Shown one piece after another: positions 11,688 to 23,719 of a DNA stretch of 64,000 nucleotides. Position 1 is the first letter of the stretch, and each line of letters begins with the position of its first letter. The translations under genes were made by a program, and so were the position numbers. The stretch lies in contig JAQMRL010000001.1 in assembly GCA_035578175.1 (NCBI GenBank), positions 370,195,720 to 370,259,719 on the forward strand, in the 5' to 3' direction. The notes beneath the pieces are model-generated. The model worked only from the letters and a program-made list of their open reading frames with translations, made no database searches and was not told the DNA's origin. Source of the DNA: Catonia carolina. Its lineage: Eukaryota > Arthropoda > Insecta > Hemiptera > Achilidae.

Positions 11688-12602
11688 TACGAGGTGTGGC
11701 TATTAAATAACGAAACTGACGTTGTAAAAAACTTTATTTTTATTTTATACATAACCACTTATTGTCACCTTCAATATACATTCCTTCTCTACCCCTACAA
11801 CGCTCCATGCAAATTTTCCATTGTTGGAAACAGTGCTGGAAGTCAACTTCTGTCAGCTCTTTCAGGACAGATGCCGCTTTCTCTTTTACAGCTTCCACAG
11901 ACTCACATTTTGTCCCTTTTAATGCAGATTTCACCTTAGGGAACAGGTAGAAATCACATGGTGCAAGATCTGGTGAATAAGGTAGATGAACACTGAGATG
12001 CTCTACTTGGCTAGGAACCTCTTGACAGATAACGCGGAATGAGCTGGCGCATTGTCTTGGTGGAAAACCCATGATTTATCCTTCCACATTTCGAAGCGTT
12101 TTCTCCTTACTCTTTGACATAGTTTATAAAGTACCTCAAGGTAGTAATATTGATTAATTGTTTGACCTTCAGGAACCCAGTTAAGGTACACAATCCATGG
12201 ATACAAAAAAAAACAATCACCATTGCTTTAAATTTTGACTTGCTCATTCGAGCTTTTTTGGCTCTCGGTGAAGTTTGGCTCTTCCAGTGCATGGATTAGC
12301 GCTTCGTCCGGATCATAAGTAAAAAACCACGTTTCATCGCATGTTATTATCGTTTCCAAAATATTTGGGTTATTTTTAATCGCGTACAAAGTGTCAGTAG
12401 AAACATTTTTGAGCGGAACGTGTCGTGAAGGAGCTGGCAGAAGATGACTTCCAGCACTGTTTCTAACTAAGGAAAATTCGCATTGAGCGTTGTATGGATA
12501 GAAAAGGAGTGTGTATTGAAGGGCACAACAAGTGATTATGTATAAAATAAAAATAAAATTTTTTACAACGTCAGTTTCGTTATTTAACAGCCACACCTCG
12601 TA
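11688..12602 (-). mobile_element. Rearranged mariner element with decayed transposase
   Basis: The minus strand encodes, in broken frames, the catalytic core of a mariner (IS630-Tc1) transposase. It reads TCDETWFFTYDPDEALIHAL near 12310-12350 (first Asp), VFHQDNAPAHSA near 12045-12080 (second Asp) and YSPDLAPCDFYLFPKVKSAL near 11940-11995 (third Asp in the mariner LAPCD setting). Frameshifts separate the three and no N-terminal helix-turn-helix region is present. The element is bounded by inverted termini starting acgaggtgtggct and flanked by TA on both sides. The termini extend as arms of about 190 bp (11688-11879 and 12411-12602). The right arm contains a second, inverted copy of the transposase C-terminal coding sequence, with + strand residues DFQHCF and GVYIEG. 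The 5' half of the parent element has therefore been replaced by an inverted copy of its 3' end. Confidence 0.85.
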
Positions 12603-13774
12603 TACAACACTAGGTTTAAAAAATTATTAATTTAAACAAATATTCTAAATTAGTTCTTCAAGCTCAGTCGACGTTTTACAATCTCATAAAGAATGATACA
12701 CAAACTCAATAAGCTAAAATATAGGCTTAGCGAATTCATAAATTTATAAGTCAAGATTACGAATTAACAATTTTAAATTAATCATGGTCACTTAATATCT
12801 AAATGAGATCCATAATTTTTCCATCATTGTGGTTTTCCTACGATTTTACATTAGTTTTTGACTAAGTACTCAATTCATTAATCTAAGTGTATTTTGTACG
12901 ACCTAACTCAGAGAGTATTTTTGTGATTATACAATGATGAAATTAAAAGGACATTCCGGTTCGTAAAGGTGTTTAAATTTAGATAAAAGATAAAATTGCT
13001 ACTCTTGTTCAAGTAATTATGTTACAGTTTAGTTAATAACAACATCTAAGTTGATGCAACTGTTTAGAAAATCTCTATCGATTAAAACTAATACTTTTTT
13101 TAAACATTAATTTGCATGGAAGTTATTATGAACAATATTTTATACGTTGATCAACTTTAAAGCTTTGTTTGGATTGTCTTATAAATAATTAACATTGTAA
13201 ATGAAAATTAAACTGTAGGATTACTTACGTTAAGTAACTGTTAATTTAAACATGAATAATAATTACGTTAAAATGAACAGATTTATTTTGTAAAATAGAA
13301 TTATAATTGTAATGTCATGTTTGAGTAGTTTTACTTTAGTTTAGTAAATATAAGAGTTTATGTTTTAGTTACAAGGAGTGTTTGTTACTCGTGCATTTTG
13401 GTTGGTGTGCATGTTGAGATAATCCGCAGCCTAGCGCAGCTGTGTTGTTCGCCATCGCAAGCTTACAGATCAGCTTGTTTGTGATTTTGCATAAATCCCT
13501 GTTGTATGTAGAATAGAGATCTGATCAACTACGACGGCTATTTCTATAGCAGATAGTCTCTTGTTTGTTTTCTTTGCTTCACTTCTCGTTCCAATCACTT
13601 CTTTGTGCCAACTTTTACTTTGTTGTTTTTCCGTCAAATAGTTTCTTATATAAGATTTTTTTTGTATTTTTAATTTTTTTCGCTTTTGAATTCTATTATT
13701 ATAAAAAATTCAAAACTAATTTTTTTATATTGTTCTCCAGACTGCTTTAACGCACTCTTTATGTTAAAAAATAT
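12603..13774. other. Unassigned AT-rich DNA
   Basis: Nothing recognisable. A less AT-rich patch at 13375-13560 has no open frame of note. Confidence 0.45.
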
Positions 13775-14838
13775 TGTGACACTTATCTCTAAGGTTTGTT
13801 TCGGGATCTTGGTAAATTAAACAATTAACACAAGAAAATTTAAAATTACAAGAATTTATTACAACTAAGAATTACAATTAAATAATTGACTACTATCTAC
13901 AATACAATGAAACTACTTAATAAATAACAAACTAATTAGGCTATAATTAACTAATTTACTTAATACAACTTACAAAAATGACAGAATGAATAAAAGTTTA
14001 ACAATAGACAGTTACTCGCAGTATCGTTGACCAATTCTAGCGTACTGGACAATCTGTATTACTACTTGTATTCACTATTACTACCTGTATTGTATTACTA
14101 TTGTATTACTACTGTATTGTATTACTACTACTTGTATTCACTATTACTACCTGTATTGTATTACTATTGTATAACTACCTGTATTCACTATCGAACACGC
14201 TCACTCAATCACAGACAAAATGTAAACTAACCCCGGACCATAAACAACCCGGCGCTTTTATATGCGAGCTAATGGAGAATTCGAGAAAAGACAGAGATTT
14301 TCGATATAATAATAAAATACAAAATCCTTCTGGCGGCTTCTGGATAAATCTTAAACAACTGTTAACAAACTATGACTGAATAGAAGGTGTTGTAAAAAAA
14401 TCAATTATCTAAGTAGGTAACCACCCGCTCTTTCACAATAGTTATTCAAAAGTAGACCCCTACAGGTCATTTGTTCTAGCTAGAAGCTTTCCCTCCGACG
14501 TTGTGTGCCGCTGAGCTGTTCTGTTTAGTGGTGGGGGAAGCACCTCGTAGTTGTAACATAGTATACGGTTAGAAAGAGAGGGAATGATCATTAAGTGAGC
14601 AGGAGACAACACTTGCCCCTTTGAAACTATCCCTACTCTACCTACTCGCCCTCCCCTTACAAGCTTCTTCCAAAAAGAAACGTACTATACCTGACTATAC
14701 AAGATCCTTCATGACTATTTCTTTAAAACTCTATTATTATTCCTTTTTATTACTATTTATTTATTTACGTTAACATTTATAAATTCTCGGTCCTTCAAGA
14801 AAGCTCTCGAACACTCTTTCCTTTTCAGTATTGTCACA
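13775..14838. mobile_element. Possible solo LTR with internal minisatellite
   Basis: The segment begins TGTGACAC and ends TTGTCACA, short inverted TG...CA termini as found on long terminal repeats. It contains a TATA-like box in a GC-rich setting (ggcgcttttatatgcgagc, about 14252-14270) and a minisatellite at about 14044-14190 built from ctattactacctgtattgta-type units. No internal gag or pol and no clean target-site duplication were found (flanks 'aatat' and 'ataat'). The solo-LTR reading is an inference. Confidence 0.35.
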
Positions 14839-16685
14839 ATAATAGGCCTATTATATAAATGAATAGCAACACCCCTATCACTGCGCTTTATGCCAAACAA
14901 AACTTAAACTTAAACTTTAAGCCAAAATTATAACTGTGTGAATTTAACATTGAAAGTACACAAATACAACAACTAAGCAGTGTGCATTAAAAAGGTAAAA
15001 AATAAAAAAACAAATTTAGTATTTAAATATTTTGATCTTTCTATTAAAAAAGACGATGGTGAAAACAATGATTAAGATGACTGTGATGATTGACGGTTAA
15101 GTGAATCAAGTAGGTAAATTCAGTATTTTGAAACGTTTTAATCTGTAAATGTCATCACTATTCGAAGAAGATCGATCACTATTAGATCACTATTAGAAGA
15201 TCGATTGCAGATGAATTTTTATGTATTTTCGATTTTTCCAGATGTTTTGTAATACGGGTTTTAATTTCATCTTTTAGAAAAGGGATATGTTAGTCTTTAT
15301 GTATGATTTTATTGCTAACATAATAAAAAATTACTTCAATTACATAATTCCACTAAGCCTATGTTACTTAGGAAGCTCTTAGATTTTTAACGTGTAAGAC
15401 TTTTTGAAATGGGTCGGACAGCTTTGAGATTACCTCGTACAAACAAACAAACGGACTTATTTTTATGCGAGTAATATTAAATATAGAAGACTGATAAACA
15501 ATTTAAAATGGAGTATATTAGCTACCATGAAATCAAAACGCGGATGGAAAACAGAATAAGCTGGCGACACATTTAATGCAAGAGAAACGCTTCAGGACAG
15601 ATACCCTATCATGCTGAATTCTGAAACGTAAAAAATTAAAATGTAAACTCTTTAAAGTGAAGTTCAATTTTAAAAACGTTCTCCAATGTTTAAGTTTTGT
15701 TGTTTTTGTGTTTTGTAAATATAACCCTTTCTGGTTCAAAACGACTAATTACTTTTTCAAAAAAATAAGGCTAAAAAAGTAAAGGTATAACTGCCTTTTT
15801 AGAAAACTAATATTGTGTTTTATTATATTTACGTTTCACAAATATATTGCTGCTGGTACAATTCTTCAATTACAAAATGTATAATTGTTTCAGATAAACA
15901 TATCATAATTTATACGCCAAGTAATCAATACTCCGTTCTAACCAAAGGAAAAACATTGAAACAAAACTATCAATAGATATAAGTTTAAAGTTTCATTATT
16001 ATGTTTTTGAGCTAGAGACGGAAAACGATAAGGTGACCCAAAACCGCTACAAAGATACAAATATTAAAATGGCACAAACCTGTGACTCATTTTCTCAAAA
16101 GCGGTTGCAAAGTTTGTCAACTGAAACGTTTCATGCCAATCAACACATATAATTTATAATTTGCGTTAGGAAAATTACTCACTTTTGTTATAATATTTGA
16201 GGTTACATAACAATATTAATTTAAAAGTTTTAGATTAGGTAACAGAATTGAAAAAGTTTGCAAAAATGTCTCAATTTCATCAAATTACATAATAAAAATC
16301 AAGTTAATTTATAATATTATATTTTAATCATTAGACTAACATAGAAATTAAAAATATTTTATGTAAATATAAGTTTGCTCCCAGAATTTCAGCTTGATAT
16401 CTTCAACGATTTCTCAGATAATGGGTAATGTAAATAAAAAAATATTTTGGGGAATCTTTTACCAAAATTTAAAATTCAACAAAAATCATTTGAAAACTTT
16501 TAAGTGACCTCAACATTTGATGATAACAAACACAACCCTTATTGCAAAACGTAATAAAAGCAAAATATTCCTTTTTAAAATAAAGAGTTCCTTAAAAAAA
16601 ATTAATTTTTTGGGACAATACTTAGTTACGCAGTTCACTTTTAACATCTACAAAAAAAATTAAGAATCACAAAATAATAAAAAAT
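14839..16685. other. Unassigned AT-rich DNA
   Basis: No gene or recognisable repeat. The open frames on either strand are short and lack family signatures. A small duplication of 'gatcactattag' occurs near 15173-15200. Confidence 0.45.
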
Positions 16686-16852
16686 ACACCGGCTACTTCC
16701 GCGGTGGTTATCGTGCTACGTTGCAAAGCGGAGGTGCCGGGTCGCATCCCGGCTAGGTTCTGGAAAATTTTTGCAAGTTCATACCCACCGTCCGTCAACC
16801 CAAAGTAATCGTTAGTAACTAAGATGTAGATGATACTTAAAATAAACTAAAA
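16686..16852 (+). repeat. tRNA-derived SINE with shared-tail body
   Basis: A tRNA-like head has an A box (gcggtggttatcgtgctac) and a B box (gggtcgcatcccgg). It is followed by 'cccaccgtccgtcaaccc' and a diverged 'cgttagtaactaag' tail ending in 'acttaaaataaac'. The same tail, better preserved, follows different tRNA heads elsewhere in the window. Confidence 0.65.
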
Positions 16853-16956
16853 AATACACACCGATCAACGCAGAAGAAAATGTATAATAATTATTTTAGG
16901 TTAAAAACAAAAAAAAATTTAATTTCCGATTACAGCTCACCTTAAATTTCCCTTGA

Positions 16957-17146
16957 TCTATACTAATATTATAAAGACAGAGCGTGTTTTTTGTGCAGGC
17001 TAATTTCCAAAACTACTGAGCGGATTTCCATGAAATTTTGACAGTATATTTGTATTTATATTCACAGCAACATTTTCTTTTTAATTTTCAAAAATGATAA
17101 ACCTAAGGGCCCTAATGAAGATGTTGATAAATATGTGTTCGCGCGC

Positions 17147-17177
<31 letters not shown>

Positions 17178-17269
17178 TGTTTGTGGGTGTGTGTGAGCTA
17201 CACAATTACTACTGCATATTTATTTAAAAAAAGATTGTTTTGCGAGCAAAGCCGCGCAGGTCGTGCTAG
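16957..17269 (+). mobile_element. Short non-autonomous Helitron
   Basis: The element starts TCTATACTAATATTATAAAG and ends gccgcgcaggtcgtgCTAG. It sits between a host A (16956) and T (17270), the insertion pattern known for Helitrons (5' TC, 3' CTRR, AT target). It contains the block 'ctaatttccaaaactactga' and a (GT)n run at about 17146-17172. There is no coding capacity. A longer copy with the same ends lies at 33955-36013. Confidence 0.85.
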
Positions 17270-18424
17270 TAGTTAAATATATCCTTGATTGTATTTTTTC
17301 TGAAACACTATGACCAAAATATCTACAATATTTTGTCTAACAATTTTAATTAATTTAGAAAAGGTTTCCTATTATTTAAAATCTGAAACGTACTTATAGT
17401 TCTTATACACTACTATCATACGAAACTTTAGGAATCATCAAAATTAATCTTAAGGTTTGAATTCATTTATCTTTTGGTGTTTCGTTCAAAAATTTATTAT
17501 GAAAACGAATTTATGTCAGGTTAATGAATCTAATTAAGTTGTAAAATCTATTGATACATTATCCAAATCATTTATCCGCATTATTAAATAAATTTTGTAA
17601 TGCGTTTTAAATGAATTTATTGTTTTTTTTTTAATTATTGGACATAAATCGTTGAAAAGATTGCTATAGAAAAATGACTACCATTAGGACTAACCCATCT
17701 ATTGTAATCCTTTTTCATGTCATGATGTAAACGCAGGTGGTATCAACACGTCTATTGATTCGACTGAGTTTTACAAAGATAGATATGAAACTGACACACA
17801 ATATGTGTACGGTATTTTTATTTACACGCCACATGTTCAATTTTTAAGAGAGGTTTCACAAAATAATTGTGATTAACTGTATGAATATTCTGTTAAATAA
17901 TACAAATCACCAATAAATAAATACCTATACAAATTATTGGTGTAGTTGGAGAAGAAGTCGGCTGCGAAGCCAGAGGTGCCCGATCCAATTGCAGGTTAGA
18001 GTTAGAATGTATACAATTTAGGCCTGTTATTAGTACTTAATAGATATAGGAGTAAGTTGGTTTACCAATGATTTACTATAAACATATGGCAGTCTTATCA
18101 GTATCAGTATACCAAGCTTTCTGAAAAGCTCGTCCTGCGAAAGACATATTATCTTCATATACTAAAAATTCTGGCAATAATTTGAAATTTATTAGGTTTA
18201 GAGCAGATAATTCTGAATAGGGTCAATAACGTTCAATATTCGGTCATTTATTGGATACCGTCTGCGTTAGCAGAAACTGCAGAACAGTCAGACGTTAAAC
18301 AAAAAAATTTATTGGATTGATCGTACGAGATGAAACAGAACTATTTTGTTTTTGTATTTAAACTTTATTTAAAGTCACATCAACCGTTTTGGTAGCAACT
18401 ACTTTTCGTGACGGTTCCAAATCT
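17270..18424. other. Mostly unassigned DNA with SINE-C tail near 18240
   Basis: At about 18240-18305 there is a copy of the tail 'gtctgcgttagcagaaactg...cagacgttaaac', which also occurs at 21.7, 49.3 and 53.5 kb. A weakly tRNA-like segment lies at 17937-18000. The rest is AT-rich and unassigned. Confidence 0.45.
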
Positions 18425-19240
18425 TTTTTGTCGTTAGTCTCTCGACTGGTTTGATCCAGTTCTCCAAGCTGTTCTGTCTTCCGTAATTTGTTTCATATCT
18501 ACATAACTGTAACACCCTACGTATTTTGTAATTTGCTTTAAATATTCTAACCTTTGCCTCCTCCTTCAATTCACTCCTTTTATATTACCATCCATTATTG
18601 ATAGAGATGCCCCACTAGCCTATCCCTTCTTCTGGTAACATGTTTCCATATACTTGTTCCTTCATCCACTTGTCTTCTTCTTAAACTGCCCTCTCCGACC
18701 GGAGCTTGGCAATCATGATGGCTATTCGGACTTTGGACACAGCAGCTCTGAACAGCTCTGCTGAGGTACAACGAAATCATTCGCCCAGATTCTTCATCCA
18801 AGAAATTCTTCTTCCTCCCACATCTATCCTTTTGTCTAAAACCTCTGAATTACTTAATTTGTCCACTCACCTAATCTTTAAAACTTTCCTATAACACCAC
18901 ATTGCAAAGGCTTCATCCTCTTCTTACAGCCCCTATCATGTGGTTTTTCTCACTCTTGTAAAGTGCTACACTCCAAACATAGTGTTTTAAGAAATTTTTC
19001 CCATCTGTAAATCAATGTTTGTAGCCAGTAAGTTGTTTTTCATTTCAAAGGCCCTTCTAGCTTGAGTAATTGAACTTTGGATATTTAAGCTTTTATCATC
19101 CGTTGTTATTTTTTCCCTAGGTAGCAGAATTCCCCAACTTCCTATATGTTTTCGTTGCATACTTTGCATACGGTGGGTTTTAACAATGTAATTACTCGCA
19201 AATGCAGTGTAGGGTACGAAGTCTAGCTCTCTAACCACTG
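18425..19240 (-). pseudogene. Non-LTR retrotransposon RT C-terminal region, chimeric
   Basis: The minus strand, read with frameshifts, gives a thumb-region segment (SITQARRAFEMKNNLLATNI, about 19000-19080), then AFAMWCYRK (about 18885-18915), then RRISW and AELFRAA-type blocks. It then switches to RRRQVDEGTSIWKHVTRRRD (from about 18680) and ends near the 'TSRET' terminus at 18430-18450. The element at 36985-37420 has the 'RRVDERRS' block directly after the RT segment. The extra 'AELFRAAV...' block here therefore looks like the C-terminus of a second family joined at about 18683. Confidence 0.7.
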
Positions 19241-19402
19241 AACCACGGAATCAACCACTGAACTATCTTAATTATCCTGAAACTAGCTAGTCAAGTCTAG
19301 GTCATTTCAGTCATTTCAGCACTTGCTTGTGACGGGTATTCTAGTGCATTGTTTTTGTTTTATGTAATGTAACGTTTTTAACTAATTCGTTTTTTTTTTC
19401 AG

Positions 19403-19599
19403 GTAGTGAAAATGATGATAGTTGTAGTCAGTATATTCGCAGTCTGTTGGTTACCATTCCACGCTTATTTTATATTTACTTCCGTTATGCCTGAAATAAC
19501 TAATCATCCATCAATACAAGATATATATCTTGCAATTTATTGGTTAGCCATGTCAAATTCAATGTATAATCCGATCATATACTGTTGGATGAACCACAG
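19403..19599 (+). CDS. TkR99D: Tachykinin receptor (TkR99D-like) exon: TM6-TM7
   Basis: This is an internal exon of a rhodopsin-family neuropeptide GPCR on the plasma membrane. It starts after a polypyrimidine tract and AG at 19401-19402 and ends at AG|GTAAGA (donor from 19600). It begins in frame with VVKMMIVVVSIF and ends two bases into a codon. Visible are TM6 with the CWLPFH motif, the third extracellular loop (VMPEITNHPSIQDIY), and TM7 with WLAMSNSMYNPIIYCWMNHR, which includes the NPxxY activation motif. The WLAMSNSMYNPIIYCWMN block is characteristic of insect tachykinin receptors, which bind tachykinin-related peptides. The next exon, at 44459, completes the split Arg codon and supplies helix 8 and the proximal tail. 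Earlier exons (TM1-TM5) are not in the window. A natalisin-type relative is the main alternative, but the tail exon favours TkR99D. Confidence 0.93.
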
Positions 19600-19603
19600 G
19601 TAA

Positions 19604-21360
19604 GAAAAAGATTCAATTACAGTATAATATTTAAAATGTAAGCTATATTTTTATTATCATGAGTTAATTATAAATTATATATTTTTAACTGTTTTAATGA
19701 GTAATTTTTTATTATTTCTTTTTAAGTAATTTTATACTTTGAAAACATATATCCATAAAATCGAAAATATAAAGTTAATTGATCCCAAAATTATAAGAAA
19801 ACTAAAATTTTATTTTATTTACACTGGAAGCTTTACAACAGCTAATTATATTAAATATTATTTTTCTAAATGTTTTTTTAAGAGTGTAAAAAAAGTGTGA
19901 AAATAATTTTTCGAATCTACCCAAAAAAAATTTAAGTTTTAATAATTTTTCAAAAACACAAAATTAAAATTTAATTTAATAAATACAAGCGGTTAGTTGC
20001 ACCCCTATGACCAAACTTGATGGAGCTATATAAATTTAAAGGAATCACCCGCGTGGTGATATTGGTTTCCTGAAAAACCTGACTTCAGTCAATTTTTTTT
20101 TTTTAATAAAAGTTATAGATGCAATAAATATTTATAATTTAAGCTTAGACTTGTGCATTAATTTTTAAAATTGACCAACCTAAAATTATTTAAAAAGTTA
20201 GGTTATGGGGAAAAATGAACTCGAAATACAAGATAATACAATTCGGAAGAAGGGTACTTATATTAAATTTTGCAAGATGATTCTTTACAAGGTAATCAAA
20301 GCGTAAAATATTAAAAATTTACAATTTTCATTATTTGCTTTGGCATGAGAGATTTTGGTGAGTGTTCAACACAAGATTTTGTCGTTTTTAACACACTTGT
20401 TTTTACATTAAGCTAATGTAGTCATAATATTTCTTTCACGTTTCTCGAAGAGTTGCGTTTTAAATGAATTTCTTTCTATAGTAATCTCTAAGAAATTGTT
20501 GCTCAAGTACCCAGCGTTAGCAATCTGTTAACTTCAGGATTTCAAATCCTTTTTACCTTACTGATTCATTGTAATCCTTTTTCCTTAGAACCACCTCTGT
20601 AGAATTTTTAAAGATGTTCATCTGTTATATGTATTTTCCCGAATTCGTGGACTTACATTTTCAGCAATCCAATATTTATCCAAACTGTTCCTAACCATTT
20701 GTAAATTAACGAATTGTATTTTTTTATTTATTTCTGATATTTTAAATATTATGGTTTTTTTAATTTAAACGTAAATTTATTTCACTAAGAATTTTTAGGT
20801 TATTTTGATAAATCCGTATTTAGTATAATTTTTATTTTATATTTCTTAGTATTTTAATATTACTTTAAAATATCTTTAAATATTTATTTTTCAGTAAATA
20901 TTTCCACAGCAGATAAAATCTTGAATTTTTTACTTTATTACTTTATTTCTATTACTTTCACAACTTAGTATGTGATTTAAACTCAATATTTCTTTGAATT
21001 ATATATAGGGAATTTCAGTCCCATTTATTTTGCGTTTCTTTCATCTCATTTAGTACCCGAACTGTCATTACGTCGTTTATAAAATGGTTCATAAAAATAG
21101 CAAAATAGAAAGTGAGCTTATTTTTTTAATATTTTACTGACATGGAAATTATTTATCCCCAAATATAATAAAAAGTCATTCATCAAAATGATAAAATATT
21201 TTCATATTCTTATCGGCTGAATAAAAAGCCTTTTCAAATTTTCATTGCGTCAGTAAATTTTAATTTTAATACCAAGTATTAGAACAGTGTTCCATTTTAA
21301 TGAATATATCAGAAAATTATGATTAATGCTCTATTTCTCTTATTAAATTGAAAAAATAGA
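19604..21360. other. Unassigned intronic AT-rich DNA
   Basis: No gene or repeat was recognised between the first exon and the SINE at 21361. The sequence is very AT-rich with many short homopolymer runs. Confidence 0.5.
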
Positions 21361-21645
21361 GGTTGTTTAACAGCTGATTATCGGAGACAAAGGTTCCTGG
21401 TTCAAATCCTGGTAAAGGCAGTTACTTTTACATGGATTTGAATACTAGGCAGTGGTTACCAGTGTACGGTAATGGTTGGGGTTTAATTAACCATACTCTC
21501 TCATGAATGGTCGCCCTGAATCTGTGCAAGATTATATCTCATTTACAAGTCATACACATCACTCTCATCCCATTTAGTCATGGGGTTGCTTATTGTTCTT
21601 AAACTGAACAGATTGCAACGTACACATATTAGGGATTAAAAAATG
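21361..21645 (+). repeat. SINE-A copy, 5'-truncated
   Basis: It starts inside the tRNA-like head ('gtttaacagctgattatcgg'). It retains the B box (ggttcaaatcc) and then follows the SINE-A body to 'gattgcaacgtacacatatt' and 'agggattaaaaaat'. The A box is missing. A SINE-C-type tail ('ggctgcattagtag...gtcagacgtaaaac') follows at about 21700-21752. Confidence 0.85.
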
Positions 21646-22130
21646 TGCATTACTTTCCGTTTCAAATCCACCTTCTTACACCTTAATATCATCATTCTCC
21701 ACCGGCTGCATTAGTAGAAATTGAAAAAAAGTCAGACGTAAAACAAACAAAAATTTCTTACACTCATCAAGAATCCATACGAAAATTTTTATATGCAAAC
21801 ATACTTTTATTTCTTTGGTTGAATTTGTGTTTTCTTTATATACTTATATATGTTTCTTTAAAAATTTATAGATTTTTGGAAACTGATCTTCTGTGAACGT
21901 ACCTGATTTTCTATAGAAAAAACTAAACTCATGTAGTTTTCAAATGCCTTTAAAAGCACTTAATAGTAGTACTTCTTAATAGTACCTTAATAGTAATACA
22001 TAAATTAATTTGAGAATTCTGAAAATGTACTTTCTGGTAACCTTCCGGTTCGTGTTCTGAAGGCCTTGCCTTGTCACTGCAACGCTGAGTTCGTTTCAGT
22101 AACCATTCTTTTTATACCTACATAATAATA

Positions 22131-22516
22131 TATAATGAACAGCCAAACAAATCAAAAATATACTTATAATACTCACCTCAGAGTATTAAATAATCGAGAT
22201 ATATTTCGTCTTTCTTCGAGACATCGTCGGGACGAAGATTACACAAATCACAATAATATACATCATAAAACACATACGATCGAAGGCCACGTCGATTCGA
22301 CCGAATAGTCGCGCGTGGCATGGTTGCAAACAGTTAAATTGAATTGATTGACGTGTTCTTCGTCCGTATTTGTTTTATGTATATTATGTGTTTTGTGTGA
22401 TTTGTGTAATCTTCGTCCTGATGATGTCTCTGAGGGAAACGAAAGACATCTCGATTATGTAATACTCTGAGGTGAGTATTATATTTAATTTTGTTTTGTT
22501 TGGCTGCTCATTATAT
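22131..22516. mobile_element. Head-to-head Penelope-like terminal repeats (inverted pair)
   Basis: The right unit (about 22297-22516, +) follows the 3' region of the Penelope-like element at 35508-35735: 'gaccgaatagtcgcgcg', 'tgatgatgtctc', 'aatactctgaggtgagta', 'ttgttttgtttggctgctca'. The left unit (22131 to about 22281) is the same sequence inverted. It starts 'aatgaacagccaaacaa' and contains 'actcacctcagagtatt'. Both units lack coding sequence. Penelope-like elements are known for partial inverted or tandem terminal copies, so this is probably a 5'-truncated inverted insertion. Hammerhead-like boxes are present in degenerate form (see Part 2). Confidence 0.8.
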
Positions 22517-23719
22517 ATTTAGTGTATGCAAACAAAGGAAATAATGTTTAATAAAATTATATATATATATAGGCCTATACTTTAATATTTGATTAACCCT
22601 TGTAGGTTATGTCCCTTTCTCTTCCATTTTTCCTCTTACCATCAAAAATACTAACGACTAAATCATTGTCTCATAATGTGCACGATACGTTTCACTTCCC
22701 TTCTTTTCAAGCTTGCAATGAGTTTTCTTTTGCATCCGATTCCCAGTAATACTTCAGTATTCATCTTTTTCTCAGTCAACTCATTTCTAGTATCCATACA
22801 TCCATCGTACATATCCATCGTTTTTAACCTTTCTTTGTCCTGCTTTTTCATCACACTTGTTTCACGTGTGTATAATAAAACAATCCAAATTTAGAACTGT
22901 TTGCTTGCCTTTGTATCTATATATTTGTATATTTATACGTAATTAAAGAAAAAAAATCTTTAAATACGACGAAAGATTTTAAGTCAATGTGAAACGGTAC
23001 GAAAATGTTCAAGTCCGTTTCCATGAATCAAACTCAGGACCTTCCGCTAAATAGATAAGTATAATACTCTACCACTGTGCCACAGATTCAGATCATAGTT
23101 ATTCATATCTTGCCATAAATATGTTACTTAAATGATTCACTGAGCCTAATTACGAGAACCCTTTCTTAATTATATGACGTACATAATCCACTAGGGCTTT
23201 AACGGAGGGATTTTGTAGGTAGTTTTGCTGCTGACCACAAATTGTGGACACCTGTATCATGAGATATTCAAATTAAACGCCTGATTTGAAATTCAGACTG
23301 AGGAACTTCTTGTATTACAAATCTAATTAGGTTTAGTACTCGTGAATGCTTCGTAAACGATTTTACATAAATTAATATTGAACCAGTGGTATTATTAATA
23401 ATTAATCTTATAATTAGTAATGTAATTATATTTAACACAGTTATTATAACATTATTTTTATTTCATTTTTCATTTTTATCTTGCTTTGTTTTATTCTAAT
23501 AGCAGCAAATTTTATTCGTTATTATTAATTTTTCTCAGTCGTAAATTGAAGATAACTAATCCAGTTTTTTAAATACTGGGGCAAACAAAAATTACCAACA
23601 TGCTGGCACGAAGTCACTTCTCATAATTTCACTTATTGGCCAATTAACAGTCACTTCAATAAATGTATAAGCCGTTAAGTAACGTGAAATAACAATCGAG
23701 TGCAATAGTTTTGTTTCTC
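22517..23719. other. Mostly unassigned intronic DNA
   Basis: An antisense tRNA-like head may lie at about 23025-23092, where the minus strand reads gcacagtggtagagtattat then gagtttgattcatgg. Nothing else was recognised. The open frames at 22663-22894 on both strands have no family signature. Confidence 0.4.

Noticed and set aside
14027..14379. Tyr/Leu-rich open frames
   Set aside because: They are translations of a minisatellite built on ctattactac-type units and have no protein signature.
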